NCBI RefSeq assembly: GCF_051014685.1
Contig: NC_135054.1
Span: 7,010,001-7,074,000 of the forward strand
DNA from: Ptiloglossa arizonensis
Taxonomy: Eukaryota; Arthropoda; Insecta; Hymenoptera; Colletidae
Reading direction: 5' to 3'
DNA length: 64,000 bases
The notes under the pieces are model-generated. The model was given only the letters and a program-made list of their open reading frames with translations, did not search any database and had not been told where the DNA came from. The translations under genes were made by a program, and so were the position numbers. Below, one piece after another: positions 42,401 through 54,000 of this stretch; the stretch's first letter is position 1, and every line of letters starts with the position of its first letter.

Positions 42401-45400
42401 ACCCTTAAAGAGAATCTGAGATGTCGATTGACACATTGTACGATATAATTTGGATATTTGTTATGGATAATCTAAATAAATGAAAAATTGCAAAATGCAA
42501 TTTTGTTTCATTGTTTAGGTTTAAAAGATATTCTGTTACATTTACATTGGTATGATAATATATTCGAAAATTTATGTTCTTCTTTCAACGTTAAGTAATT
42601 TTAGCAGTTTACGACAATAATGTGTTTATTATCCAAGAATTTAATGAGTCGTTTGCCGTGTTTAGTTACACAGAAATCAGAAACGATTCTCCAATTGTTC
42701 GCAAAGCATTGTAAGAGCATTTACCACTGTGTTGTCAGCCTTAATATAGCCATATCGCAATTGACTATGTTAATCGTAGCCATTTTATTTAATTCCACCG
42801 GGTGTTTATACTTTCTCTTCGTAGGTGGTACACCCACGTCCTTAAATCACACGGGAGAACAATGGGATTTTCCGAACGCATGGCCACCATTGCAGTCAAT
42901 TATTGTTATGGGTCTTTACTGGACTGACGTGGAAGAAGCAATAGATTTCGCCCAAGAATTAGCAAATCGATGGCTCCATTCTAATTATGCTGGGTACGCT
43001 GATACCGGAGAAATGTATGAAAAGGTAAGTTTTATAAACGAAGATATAGATAATCTATCGATATATATTTTATTTACAATTGTTTTCCTAAAGAGAACTC
43101 GAAAAATTCATAGTGAATTCTGAAAAATTGCCAAAGTTATGGTACCTTGAACCGAACTCCCGCTACACGCTAACACAGTGCACCGAACTTTAAAGCCATT
43201 TTTATTGAACCAACAATTTTCATACCGTGGTGTAATATCTTTTGAAAAATGAACCGATTGACGTGAAATGTTACACGCAGATAAAGTGCACGTTCTTCTA
43301 TTATATATACATAAATAAGCTCAATATTACTAAAACTTGTTTTTATATCGCTTGAGAAAGTCATAAAATTCAATGCAAAACTCGAATTATTTTTAAGTTA
43401 CTGTGATACTTTTAAGTATCCTTATTTTTTAATTCATTTTAATACGAACAAAAAACCTCTTTGATTGATTTGTTTCTGATGACTAGGACGAGTGTTGTCG
43501 TGTCAACAACGAAGACAAATTTTGTTTACACATCGTGTTTGACGATGTACAGCTCAAACAAAATCGTTCATTTGTACTTGAAAAAATTCCTGGAGCTAGT
43601 CGAAACATATGTAACTATACGTACAAAATTAAAAATCGATGTGTGTAATAATTTTCTCCGAAATATAATTTCAAATATCATTCTGTTCTTAGAGTCGAAA
43701 ACTAGACAGATCTTAAAGGAGAACAAGTTAAATGTTACGCGAATATTGCATGCTATTTTTAGTTTCCATGAACTATTTCTGAAATTGTTGTAACCCAATT
43801 TTTTATACCACTAGAGAGACAAGTGCCTTACGTAAACATTATCTCTGCTGCTCTATCGAAAGGGAAACCTGAGAAACTGTTTAAGATCGTAAAAGGGTTC
43901 TTTCACCGGATACCAGATGATGTCCACCTCTTTTGTAGGGAAGGTAGAAGAGAAAGCAGAACTGAAAGCTTTCGGGGAAACACATCTAACGTAAGCCTCT
44001 CGGTAATTCATCGTGTACTGTATTGATCTTCCACTTTGATACAATACAAAAATAATTTCTTTTCTTGTCTCGATGAACATGAATATAACGAAACATAATC
44101 GAAGAGATGTGACATTAGGAGTTTAATACTCTGAAAAAAGTAACGCATGTGAGAACAATATTCGAGGTGTATCGAATTTAGTGTTCAGAGAATCCCAAAT
44201 AGAATCTGTATCCCCTTCGAAACTAATATTTTTATTCTTGGAACGTGGATCCTCGAAACATTTCTCTTTTGCCCAAGGATTTCGTTCGTTTATTGAGCAA
44301 ATATCTTCTTTCGATAGAGAAAATTCTTCCAAACTCTTTGTACGCAGCCATTGTTACCCCAATCTCCGGTTTCTACATTTTTAAATCATATTCCCCGATT
44401 TATAGATTTTAAACAGGAATTTATCAGCAGAGAGAGTTATAATTTGGAAAATATTTACACGAAAGCTATTAAAGGAATATTGATTTTAGAGGAAGAGTTC
44501 TTTCACGAATGAATAGACATGTTTAACTGGTTCAATTTTACTCTAAAGTAAAATATAACTTCGTGCATACCTCAAGCTTATCCTACGGCGCAGTAGAAAG
44601 AGAGGTCATAGAAGCCGAAGATTTCGATTTGATATTCTTTCTAGTAGCGTTAAAAATTTCGCGCGTAATTCAAGATCTAAAAATCCTTCGACATCCATAA
44701 AAATTAAATTTCGGGCCAACGTATACTAGTAGAATTGTACAAAATATAATTTCAAAGAAACAAAGCAGTATAGATCAATATTGATTCTAGTATTTGCAGG
44801 CACAAGTAGTTTTATTGTCAATAAATATTAATACAATAATAAAGAGCTCAATTTTAAAGAAGCCAGTGGGATAGATCAATATTAAAATACTATTAGGATA
44901 GCATAGATTTAGAAAAATGTAATTTGAAGAGAACATACTTTTTTTAGAGGGAAAGATATTGTTGAGCCTAGAGCCATGAAACGTCATATAGTGTTGTATC
45001 ATAGTCACATTATTTACTGCTATCTAGCTATTGTCTAAGTAGTAATTATTTATAATTAATATATTATTCCACATTGCAAATGTACTTTGCTTAAGTTTTC
45101 GTCACTGCATACACAAGTAATATCGTTATCAATGAATACTTGTAAAATTATGGAAAATATAGCTTTAAGGAGGCAAAGTACTATAAATAAATATGAAATT
45201 ATTTTCACTATACAAACGAGGAAAATTATTCCGTATAATTTCGTTTTATGATATTCTTATTTCTAGACATAAGTAACACTGTCGTTAGTTGGTTCCGTTG
45301 AATGAAACATTGTATTGCAAATATAGAGTTAGTTGGTACAGTTGTATGAAATATAATTTTAGGGAAGCAAGATGGTGTAAAACAATATTAAATCGTTTGT

Positions 45401-48400
45401 TATTTGTAGGAGAACGGCATACATAATCGGAGAAAATCGTTGAGAAGATATTTTATCGTTGGAGCTTTAGTATTTGCATAAAGAAATGGTACAAGTTGTT
45501 CAACTTTATTCTCGCACATAAACGAGGCTTTAGTACGTCACTTTGTTGACTGACATACGTCTGCTTTCGGGAGGGAGGCTACGAAGGTACAAGACAGATG
45601 CATAAATTCACGCTAACATATTCTCCCTCGGCAAGGAACCGCGAGGGTTGGATTCGTTGTAGATGGAATGAATCACTGTTCATCATTTTTCACCCGCCTA
45701 TGAATTTTCACGTAGTCAGAACCTTCGATCTCCTTCGTTTACGTTTTTTACGATACGTTTTTACGGCTCAGACGCGAAGACACTCGAAGAACCGCTGTAG
45801 GTGGAAACCGTGGAGTGTCGTACTTCATTTCGACTACGATCCTGTGACGAAAAAGAAAATTTATGAAGGTTTTTCATGCCTGGAGAGCCTCCAGTGAAAA
45901 ATATCTGCACACTTTCCTTATTTCTTTTTTGCTTTTTCTAACCTTTTTTTTCTACACATCGGACAAGATAGTCTTAACCGATGCTGTATTTCAAAATTTG
46001 TTGCACACCCCTCGAGGATAAATCCCTTATTGATTCGTGTATTCTTCACTTTACCAAACCGAAGGTTATTATTTACTACGAAATACAGAGTTGAGGTTTA
46101 TGATAGTAACGACGAGACAGAATCGTTTCTCTCTTCGGAGTGTTGATTCTATTTTTGAGGATAACAGGGCTCGAGAAAATCAGAATGTTGAAATTGCATA
46201 GCTCTAAGTTCATAAGTGAAGCTTAGCGATGTTTATTAGCTATGATGCAAACTGCACACATGGATCTGAACAGATTATCTGTGTACGAATAATTTTATTT
46301 CAAATGCCTATTGTGGTATTTGAATGTTACCGCTGGTCTACTGTAAATTCTGTACGAATTGTTATTAAAATAACAAGGGAATGTGGCAAAAGAATGACGA
46401 ATTAAAACAAACATAGAATAAATATTCTATGTTTCAATTTGAATAAACGAATTGGAGTCTCTAATTTTTCGTTCTTAGCACTTGAGCAAGTGAAAAATGA
46501 ATTCAAGTTTTATTATTTCCTTAGCCATTAAAACGAACAAACAGAAATGTAGTATTGCACGTTGCAGACAATTATTGTGGTATCTTTCATTAGCGGCGAA
46601 TACCTCGTGCACTACTTTAATCGTTTAATTAAAATAATTTTTTCAATACACCAAAAATTGATTTAATTTTATTTGAATGGTTCAGAAAGTATCTGTACTT
46701 AATAATTTTAATATTATAGGTAATTATTATCTATTCTTCGACATTATTATATTCTTGATACCCGTATTGTGTTATTATGTTTATCACAACATAAAATCAC
46801 CTGACTTATTAATTTTACTTTAACTCTTATTGGTATTATGAGTAGTATCAGTATAACACTTGTCATACATATTTATGTTTTTTTACGGAATTTCAAAAGG
46901 TTTATGTTCAACACTTGTTTGAGCCTGCGCTTCACTTCCATACTTTACTCAAATTCTATTTAATTTTTCGTCTACAGTTACACTTTATCATCAAAATATT
47001 AAGCAAGAAGAAAGAATTCTCGTTCTGTGCAGTTCTGTAAGCGCATATTGATTTTTCAGAAATACATAATTCAATGTACCCGACATCATCGGATCGCAAA
47101 CCCAAAGAAAGTAATAGTTGGTATCGAAATACGTGTCGGGGCTCTCGAGAGATATCTGACAGTGTATGTGTCGAAGTATAACCAATGATAATTTAAAATC
47201 TTCATCGCCATCGTTAAAAAGGTGTAGTATACCATTGGGTATTCTTTATTGTCTCTGAGGAAAGCAGAGGGAAAGAAATGCGAAGAGTATTTCACGTGTC
47301 GAGGATTTATACCAATCGATATTTCCCTTCATTCGCTGATACGTATATAGAGTGAAAGATGGTTGTTATCACGTGAGATTTAAACCGCCATGGAGGGCAA
47401 TAGGAAATTAAAAATCGTTTTATCGATACCGTTTCAGTGATATAATGCTCACGTGCATGGTGCTAATGAATCTAGCTAGCCAAGAATTCTGAAATAGATC
47501 GTTGGCAGTTATTTGAAAAGATTAGAAGAGTATTATGTGTAAATGATTGTGAATAATTAAAAATTTTTGTATCTCGGACGAATTACTATTTTTATAAATG
47601 TCAAAAAATTCCATTTGTCTATTTTGTCGTTAGAATTGATCGTTGAGTGATGTAAAAATCAAATTTAAAAACAGTATTTTTCATCTTTACGAGACATTTT
47701 ACATTGGCTTTGTACAATAGGATTACATAGAACTAAAGTGAAACATTATCATGAAATTTCACAATCATTTGAATGATAAATACATTTTACCTCTAATTGG
47801 ACAGGATTTCATGGTCTTCGAATTAATCATATTCATTTCATCTTTGCTGAAATTACTCTGGATTAAAGAAGATTTAAGAGACTCGACTATAATTATAGTT
47901 ACATCTCGAAAGACAATAAATCTTAATTACTTTGGAGAAATATCGAAGGAAGTCACTGTGAAAATTAACGTTATTGAGCAAGAAATGTCCTCAATTGAGG
48001 GAAAGGATACTAGCTTTCGTTTAAATTTTATATTTAAATTTATATGCAAAGTTGTTACAAATACCATTTATCTTTTTAATTTACAAAAACAAATAGGTTA
48101 TTGCACACATTAATTATTTCTTTCAAATGTTCTACTTTTTTATCATACAAAGTATTCTCTATTTGATAAAAAAAATACTTTCAAAACTATTATAAATAGA
48201 ATTGCATTTAAGATAAAAGTTAACGATAAATAAATTTTCAAATTTATGTTCCAAACCACGAACGAATAATTGTCGATGGCTACTTCTGAGAGTCTCATAT
48301 TTTCTTTAATCGTTCGAACCGGAAGTTTCTTCAAGGATTAATATACAATAAGTAATGAAGAGTAATGAACGATAATCCATCCAGAAACTTGTTATTTCCA

Positions 48401-51010
48401 TCGTATAATTAGAATTAATTTTTATACCAAATTTTCTAGTGGTATCAAGATTACCTTGCTTATCGTAACATTCACGAGTACATAAATCAATTAGCGGAGT
48501 ATCTTCAAGCTTCGCGTGAGATGTGTAAATCCTTAGACAGTAGATTTACATCTTCATTCGATTTTCCTGCTTTTAGAACGCTCCCTTACAGATTAATCGC
48601 ATTCATTTACTTTCAAACGAGATGGCTAACGCAAAGAGATGCAAATAGCATCCGAAGGGATAATGAATTTCTAAGTATCGTCCTTCCTATAAGTTGCAAT
48701 CTCCGCTCGTTACAAAATCAAAAGTTTCTCATAAAGATACCTTTTCTTTTAAGAAACTTGTACCTCTGTGCAGCCTAAAACATAACAACAACACAATAGT
48801 AGCTCTGTGCACTCAGTTTGAAATAGTCGCTGCGTAACACGGACCAGAGACATCGAGAAATGGAGGAAACTGGAGCAAGTTCTTTCTCCTCTTTATTCAG
48901 AATTTCATTACAAGAAGGAGTTAAACCTGCCCCAATGGCTCGATTTCGTAAACTTTAATTGGGAATTGTTCGCACGACTGGAGCCAAATTTTGATTATCG
49001 TCGTTTCATCATTAGCATTCAGGCCCGAACTCGTTTCTTAACACTCGACGTAATTAGGGATGTAAGAATGAGTGCTGTCTGATGCGTTGGACCGAGAACT
49101 AAGAGATTATTTATCATATTTTTTCTCGATCGAGAATTTATTGAATCGAAATGAAAATTAGTAAACACATATTTCGTCTAATTTTTTATTGTCGTTTTTA
49201 TTAATTCAAAATACGATAAAGAGAAACATTCTACCTCGATGATATGCACGATTTCAGGTGGACCGATAATTCGATGTAAAAAAAAGCAAGATAAGTATAT
49301 CATTCAGATTAGATTATTTATCGAACGATACACCATGAAGTAAAAATTTCAGAAATTAAGAAAACGGCGCCTCTCGTTCTTCTCAAAACAGTTAAAAAAT
49401 AGTAGTAAAACTAGTACTAGAAATAGTCAAAATTGGGTAATGATAGTTTACTGTTTAGATAAATGTTTGTTCTGTAACACAATTGAATGTGAAGCCACCA
49501 CGTAACTTTTGAGAAATCGGTGCATACTTTATGGAAAAATGTCGGGGAAAATACTTCTAAAGTTTTAGAGAGAAAAACAATCTACTGTTCGATTTTACTT
49601 TAACCTACAATTAATCATCAATGTCAGATTCATACAGTAGTCCTGTCATATCAAATGATTCATTGCCAGTCTATTTCTTCAACTTCAGAATTCTTCCTGT
49701 CTTTTACAGAATGAGATCGTTGAGAATAATTTTTCGCTTTCTAGCTTCTACATCTATAGCCATTATTATTGTTAAAACATTTATCGAAACGAAAAATACT
49801 AAGACGTTTCGAAGTCAGCTTCTAGGTTATCGAGTCTTAATTCTCATTGTTATTTTGATAGAATTCTCCGAAATATATTTCGAACTACTCGTCTTTTATT
49901 GAATTCTGTTAAATCAATGTACTGCTTTTTTTTGCGTTTACGGGTCCAGAGGAATATTATGTTTGAAATTTTGAAGAGTTCCAGCGGCTTTGGCTCTGCA
50001 ATATTTGCGCCAACTTGATTTGCTGAAATGACAGCACTCGTACTGACCTTTTTCCTCGGTATAAATTTTACAAAAAAAAACATTTCAAAACTCTTTTCAT
50101 ATCCTCGATCGAATCCTCGTTTTTTCTTTGTTTTTTATTACTAATTCGTAATACACTGTCAACGCCCCAATAAATTTACCGTTTAATTTTCCAAAGGGCT
50201 CATCCCCAATTCCCTAGTCTCTTTTCTTTATTCCACATTCAACTCCAGTTTCCATCCGTTGTTGAACGTGTGTATGTCATTCTTTATTATAACTATATAT
50301 ATACGTGATTAATCCATAAAATCGCATTAAAATTCTGTAGAATTTTGCTGTGATACAATTCACAGAATACATTCTTCTATGCGACACAATCGATCTGACG
50401 TATCTGAAACATATTCCTTTAAATTGCTCAAATACCAACGATGCTTTTACCGCAATTGTTTGTGACAATTATTGAGAACCATTCAATTATTATTGACATA
50501 ATATCCCCCACCCCGTTAAACTTTAAAGATATGCATAGGATCTGGTACAAATAAGTTCACCGTCTGCAATTCTAGTGTCAAATCAGCGCAGAGATTACCG
50601 TCTCTTCCCTCCCCCAATTCTCACCTCGTCATTTCTACTCGCTTTCTCCGTTGGAATCAGTTGCATTTCTCTTTCCCGTTGCAAAATTAGACGTCTGTGT
50701 AAGGCGTCCCGGTGCTACCCACAGCAGAAATTAACGCGGGGTACCCGGCGATCACTGCGTGACTTAATTACGCCTCGGAAGCGACTGCTTTGAAACAAGA
50801 ACGCATGATTACTTACTTTAATTACTCTTTTAATTGCAGTACAACTCGGTTATTCCCGGCCAAGGTGGTGGTGGCGGGGAGTACAAACTTCAAACGGGTT
50901 TCGGCTGGACGAACGGTGTGGTCCTTGAGTTCCTTAACACTTTCTCGACGTGCAAAGGGAAGACGGTATCGAACGAGTTTGACCCGGACATCACGGTCGT
51001 CGGACAGTAG
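21361..51010 (+). CDS. Treh: Trehalase (GH37), eight mapped coding exons; 5' exon(s) missing
   Basis: Trehalase hydrolyses alpha,alpha-trehalose, the main insect blood sugar, into two glucose molecules. Joining the eight exons gives 545 residues with no stop before TAG at 51008-51010. Numbering from Lys1 at 21362, signature 1 ([14 protein letters not shown]) covers residues 134-147 and signature 2 ([10 protein letters not shown]) covers 435-444. The likely catalytic acid is Asp290 in [11 protein letters not shown], and the likely base is Glu503 in the Gly-rich GGGGGEY loop. Conserved Arg137, Arg190 (RSQPP) and Arg255 (RPESY) are present. Their spacing (53, 65, then 35 to the Asp) matches what I recall for the Spodoptera enzyme. 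There are several N-glycosylation sequons (NAT, NWT, NYT, NIS, NHT), as expected for a secreted protein. The chain ends 27 residues after VLEFLN without a hydrophobic anchor, so the soluble type is likely. About 30 N-terminal residues including the signal peptide are missing from the mapped exons. The gene spans about 30 kb because of its long introns. Confidence 0.96.
21478..23129 (+). other. Trehalase intron, 5' part
   Basis: AT-rich. ACAAGGTGTCCTACTAGGA near 22683 resembles the CAGGGTGTCC end of insect DNA transposons, but no partner end was found. Confidence 0.6.
23725..24117 (+). pseudogene. LINE ORF1 N-terminal part, frameshifted
   Basis: It encodes 130 residues starting [12 protein letters not shown]. 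The composition is polar and Asn/Lys-rich with a basic KKRK motif. Near the end, [11 protein letters not shown] resembles the segment that leads into the PRE_C2HC region of Jockey-clade ORF1 proteins. The frame is lost at the A9 run 24085-24093. Reading one base differently continues with [15 protein letters not shown], as expected for the family. The break is therefore a homopolymer indel. Confidence 0.7.
24087..24749 (+). pseudogene. LINE ORF1-ORF2 in-frame fusion relic
   Basis: The open frame runs from 24087 to TAG at 24747-24749. The first part ([20 protein letters not shown] and SELKDLGHQ) matches the PRE_C2HC domain of LINE ORF1. From about 24330 it reads KNYLVDNI, then [20 protein letters not shown], and later [13 protein letters not shown]. 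That is the ORF2 linker between endonuclease and reverse transcriptase in Jockey-like elements. About 2 kb of ORF1 tail and endonuclease is missing between the two parts without breaking the frame. Domain names are from memory of the families. Confidence 0.7.
24791..28119 (+). other. Trehalase intron, 3' part
   Basis: Mostly AT-rich. A CpG-dense patch lies at about 26450-27160, with a 134-codon open frame on the minus strand (26737-27141) that I do not recognise. Confidence 0.6.
28120..28421 (+). CDS. Treh: Trehalase exon b (residues 39-139)
   Basis: The acceptor is GCTTGGACAG and the donor is AAAG|GTAAAC. The exon encodes the helical N-terminal part of the (alpha/alpha)6 barrel, including LNWTPSDW and [15 protein letters not shown]. 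It ends with the first half of trehalase signature 1 (PGGRFK, residues 134-139). Arg137 is a conserved substrate-binding Arg. The last base G is completed by AA of the next exon to give Glu140. Confidence 0.95.
28422..29388 (+). other. Trehalase intron splitting signature 1
   Basis: Holds the trinucleotide microsatellite at 28688-28826; the rest is plain AT-rich sequence. Confidence 0.85.
28688..28826. repeat. Compound trinucleotide microsatellite (TTA/TTG/TCA/TTC)n
   Basis: Runs of TTA, ATC/ATT, TTG, GTC and TTC triplets follow one another, including six GTT units near 28780, with a few interruptions. The tract lies inside the trehalase intron 28422-29388. Confidence 0.9.
29389..29567 (+). 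CDS. Treh: Trehalase exon c (residues 140-199)
   Basis: The acceptor is TTCCCACAG and the donor is ATG|GTACGT. It completes signature 1 with EFYYWDSYW and continues with [18 protein letters not shown] and [16 protein letters not shown]. Arg190 in RSQPP is the second conserved Arg. The exon ends in phase 0. Signature 1 is therefore split by the intron 28422-29388. Confidence 0.95.
29568..33878 (+). other. Trehalase intron
   Basis: AT-rich except around 31993-32390, where a GC-richer patch carries a 131-codon unrecognised frame on the minus strand. The last 300 bases are also GC-richer. Confidence 0.75.
33879..34060 (+). CDS. Treh: Trehalase exon d (residues 200-259)
   Basis: The acceptor is TTCTTCTTAG and the donor is ACAG|GTAATA. 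It encodes [15 protein letters not shown], then LLEKEFGFW, and ends PRPRPESY. Arg255 before PESY is the third conserved Arg. The exon ends with AG, completed by G of the next exon to give Arg260. The fit of this phase and of the motif order supports both splice sites. Confidence 0.93.
34061..35872 (+). other. Trehalase intron
   Basis: AT-rich; no repeat or frame of note. Confidence 0.8.
35873..36119 (+). CDS. Treh: Trehalase exon e with catalytic Asp (residues 260-342)
   Basis: The acceptor is TTTTCATTTCAG and the donor is GCG|GTAAGC. It encodes EDYELAQQL, then [13 protein letters not shown] and [10 protein letters not shown]. Asp290 in SGWD aligns with the general acid of family 37 glycosidases. 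Length 247 bases, ending in phase 0. Confidence 0.95.
36120..40417 (+). other. Trehalase intron
   Basis: Holds the long inverted repeat at 37236-37406 and a palindrome-rich spot at 39112-39170. Overlapping short frames on both strands at 37500-37860 lie in a GC-richer stretch and match nothing known. Confidence 0.75.
37236..37406. repeat. Long inverted repeat, about 75-bp arms (MITE or hairpin)
   Basis: The left arm starts GATCGGC and contains TAAAAATAAGA, TATTCGGAC and TTTTTATTTATACGT. The right arm carries the reverse complements in mirror order (ACGTATAAATAAAAA, GTCCGAATA, TCTTATTTTTA, GCCGATC). The spacer is only about 20 bases. The transcript in the trehalase sense would fold into a long stem. 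Confidence 0.85.
40418..40658 (+). CDS. Treh: Trehalase exon f (residues 343-422)
   Basis: The acceptor is TTGTTTTCCAG and the donor is TTCG|GTGAGT. It encodes [17 protein letters not shown], the [14 protein letters not shown] block and [11 protein letters not shown], all typical of the second half of trehalases. The last base G joins GT of the next exon to give Gly423. Confidence 0.95.
40659..42824 (+). other. Trehalase intron
   Basis: Contains a short AGT/AGC triplet run near 41890 and a GC-richer patch at about 41800-42010; otherwise plain. Confidence 0.8.
42825..43024 (+). CDS. Treh: Trehalase exon g with signature 2 (residues 423-489)
   Basis: The acceptor is CTCTTCGTAG and the donor is AAG|GTAAGT. 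It encodes [20 protein letters not shown] (residues 423-442). [10 protein letters not shown] is trehalase signature 2. The exon ends with [11 protein letters not shown] in phase 0. Confidence 0.95.
43025..50839 (+). other. Trehalase intron, 7.8 kb
   Basis: Holds the degenerate repeat cluster at 44740-45410 and a 20-bp palindrome near 46410-46430 (CATAGAATAAATATTCTATG). Chance-like AT-rich frames include one of 120 codons at 47751-48113. Confidence 0.75.
44740..45410. repeat. Cluster of degenerate repeat units
   Basis: At least four diverged units share the pattern AAATATAATTT.A..GA.GCAA followed by a variable GTA/ATA and CAATATT. They begin near 44746, 44846, 45155 and 45348. A second short duplication (GTTAGTTGGTxCxGTTG) lies at about 45285 and 45330. 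They look like old tandem or nested copies inside the 7.8-kb intron. Confidence 0.5.
50840..51010 (+). CDS. Treh: Trehalase terminal exon h with catalytic Glu (residues 490-545 and stop)
   Basis: The acceptor is TTTTAATTGCAG. It encodes YNSVIPGQ, five consecutive Gly, then [20 protein letters not shown]. Glu503 after the Gly run is the expected catalytic base. The tail is short and polar, contains one Cys and ends VVGQ before TAG. No membrane helix or GPI-type hydrophobic end is encoded. It lies 7.8 kb from the previous exon, but frame and motif continuity make the link secure. Confidence 0.94.
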   Translation, partial: YNSVIPGQGGGGGEYKLQTGFGWTNGVVLEFLNTFSTCKGKTVSNEFDPDITVVGQ

Positions 51011-54000
51011 CAGGTACGAAATGAAATTCTAGAGTAAATCATTCCTATAAGTCGATCAACACGTTCGCTGCTACGTGTCACGTATGCGACATCGATGATT
51101 CTCTGGAGAGACCGGCATCACGTATTCGTGACAGCGATAATTTTGTCTTTGAGTTCAATCAGAGACGTATTTGTTTGTGGTTTCGATACGTGAAATAATA
51201 ATACAAATAATCGGTACAAACATTCATGTAATAATAATAACGTACTGTTATTAACGTTCCGATCCTGTTTTCGGATCTTTCTCGGGATATTGATATTAAT
51301 AACGAGGAGCGAACGAATAAAATGTACACACGGTTAAACGATACGATTTTAAATTACAAATTTATTAAATTTATACGTAACAGTAGAGAACTAATACTAA
51401 GAGAATTTTTTGATTCTATATGTATACAAAAATCTGAACACGATCAATCTAAAACGAAGCTTCATTTTCTTAAAAAAAAAAATGTTACTAGTAGAGTGTT
51501 GCATTGTCACTATGGATCGTTGTTACTATGCTCTTACTGTAGATACACCGAGCAAATATATAATATTCATTATTGTACAATTATAGTATTCTTGTACTGA
51601 CTATTTCTATTTTTAATTTTTATTTGTGTGTAAATAATTCAACTAAGAACTATAAACCCGTGTCACATTATGTACAACGTATTATTGAAAATATTCAGTT
51701 ATCCTGTTTGATAAACTTTATTTGTTTATAATTAAAAGCATGCACTGTATTGGATAATATTACTAGAAAAATGACCTAGTATGTGGCAGGTGATTTTCCC
51801 ACAATTTAGGTGGTAGTTAACGTGTGGAAGTGAAATACTTCTCTGCTATAAAAGCAGCTTTGAAACCTTTATATAACCCCTTGATGACCGAAACTACGAA
51901 ACGAGAACTTCCCTCTGCAAATAGCGGCAAATAACTTACGTTAGAAATTAAATTTTGCGCAATACACCTCAAAGGACTCGTCTATCCACCGAGGTCTGCA
52001 TCACAACATTCACGAACAATATCTTGTAACTATTTTGCTACCCTTTTCGGTGCATGCTACACGACACCTTTGAGGATTCGATTTTTATTTGAATATTCTG
52101 CCTAAAATATTTTTCCTTTGGGCGGAAGATTGCATTCGTAAAATTTGTTGTATTATACTATTAACTGACACGATCTTTAGAAACACTATATTAAAAGAAA
52201 ATTCAACCGTTACACTAATCCTAAATTACAATTGATTTATTGGTTTTATTCTAAAAACATTCGAATTGCTTCTCTCTTATCGTAAATAAAACACGATTTG
52301 GTAGGTATCGTTTCATAAATTGTAAGTGTACCGACATGTCTTCGTTCAAACGATCAGAACAATACAATTACAATCTGTAATACGATAATAAGTGTTACGA
52401 CCGAATCTTAAATCCCATTTATATATGTATAAAACAAAATAGGTGTAATGTTTTTTTCAATCTTTTTGTAGGTTTCATTGATGACAATGCACCGCGTATT
52501 TTCCAACGAATCTAGTCTATACGGAAAAACAGGGCAGCGCGTTTTATAAAACCCACCGTACGTTCGATGCAAGTCAATTTATACTTTAAGAGAATTTCTG
52601 TGTCTTAATGTACGTACATACAAATTGTGATTATTTCTTCGATGGATCGTAATTCTTGTCTGTGTTGATGGTAAATATTGATAGTTTCACCTACAGTAAT
52701 TAAAAGGATTTTAATTGCCACATTCAGGATGTGCAAGAAATCCCTACGTACTTTATGAAATGAGTTGGATTTATAAATGTCTTGATATTGTTGCCAAGTG
52801 TAATGAAAATACATTCACTGTGAAAAATGTAGGACAGAAAAAAAGCCAAATAGATGATAAAAATAATCTAACACTGTTCAGAATAAATTATTAAGATACT
52901 TCTATGTCCACCCTATTTCACTAAAATACTTAAGGACTCTTAAGAACACTCTGTATATGGGTATTATCTATATAAATTTATGATAAAATAGGTATTCATA
53001 TTTGATTATATTTATTAATTTAAATTTCGTCTGTTTATACTTACCTTACCGTCGTACGCAGTTTATGATTGTTAATAACTGTTACCAGAATTATCTACAG
53101 ATTTGAATTTTTATGAAGTACGAGTGCAGCTGAATTGATCGTCGTTTGAAATTTTTGAGTACTTCTTTAGCACGGTCGAAGAATATCTGTATTAGGGTGT
53201 GAGCTTCGAATGGTTAACGATGTCAGCGACGTCTCGCCAATCGTATATTTTTAGTCAAAGTAACAATCTATGCGTCGTCTACGAAATACGAATACAAAGT
53301 ATAATTGCATGTAACTCGTCAGTATTCTAATTTAATGCTAGTTGTTAACGATAAGTTAGTGCGATTAGAAGACTAGCATGTGTTTTCTATCGTTTTGCGT
53401 GGAGAATGACGCTGGCGGCAAAACTCCGACGTTTTACTGTAAGTTACGTATACTAAATTTCAACGTGTGTATCCAGAGGAACGTAACTATCTAAAATCGT
53501 GCAAATTTACCAGCGTTGAAAAGTAAGAAATTAAGTGAAAAAGCGTTTTAACGAAAAATAATATATTTTTAATACACTGTTACATTGAATTGTTAAATGA
53601 AACGAACGTAACAACGAAACCGCGTGTGTATGGCAATAAAGAAAAATGTATTTTATCATAAATAAATAAACGTGTCAATTTCAACATCCCATTCCATACC
53701 GAAATTTTATTTAACCCTATTGATGCTGAAAATTTTTTAATTTTTCAATGATAAATGTTTTTTCTTACATGTCAGTACTATTCTGCTTCTTAAGAGGCTG
53801 AAGAATATTTCGAAAGCATACTTTTCATATTAATTCAACGTCGTAGAAAGTAGTACAGCGACAATTAATGTCAAGAAGTAAATAACATTTTCTCAAACAC
53901 TAATTTTACATCTTAATGTAGGTACAAACTTTATGCGCTAATGAGTTAAACAGAATGGGAGACGCATTCTCGTTAAGGCAAGCTAAAACTCGAGTTCCGT

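Noticed and set aside
42620..42824. Open frame running into trehalase exon g from an upstream ATG
   Set aside because: It ends in a good acceptor (CTCTTCGTAG), and the family motif starts only after it; intronic read-through.
47751..48113. 120-codon + strand frame in a trehalase intron
   Set aside because: Ile/Lys/Asn/Phe-rich as expected from AT-rich DNA, with no domain recognised.
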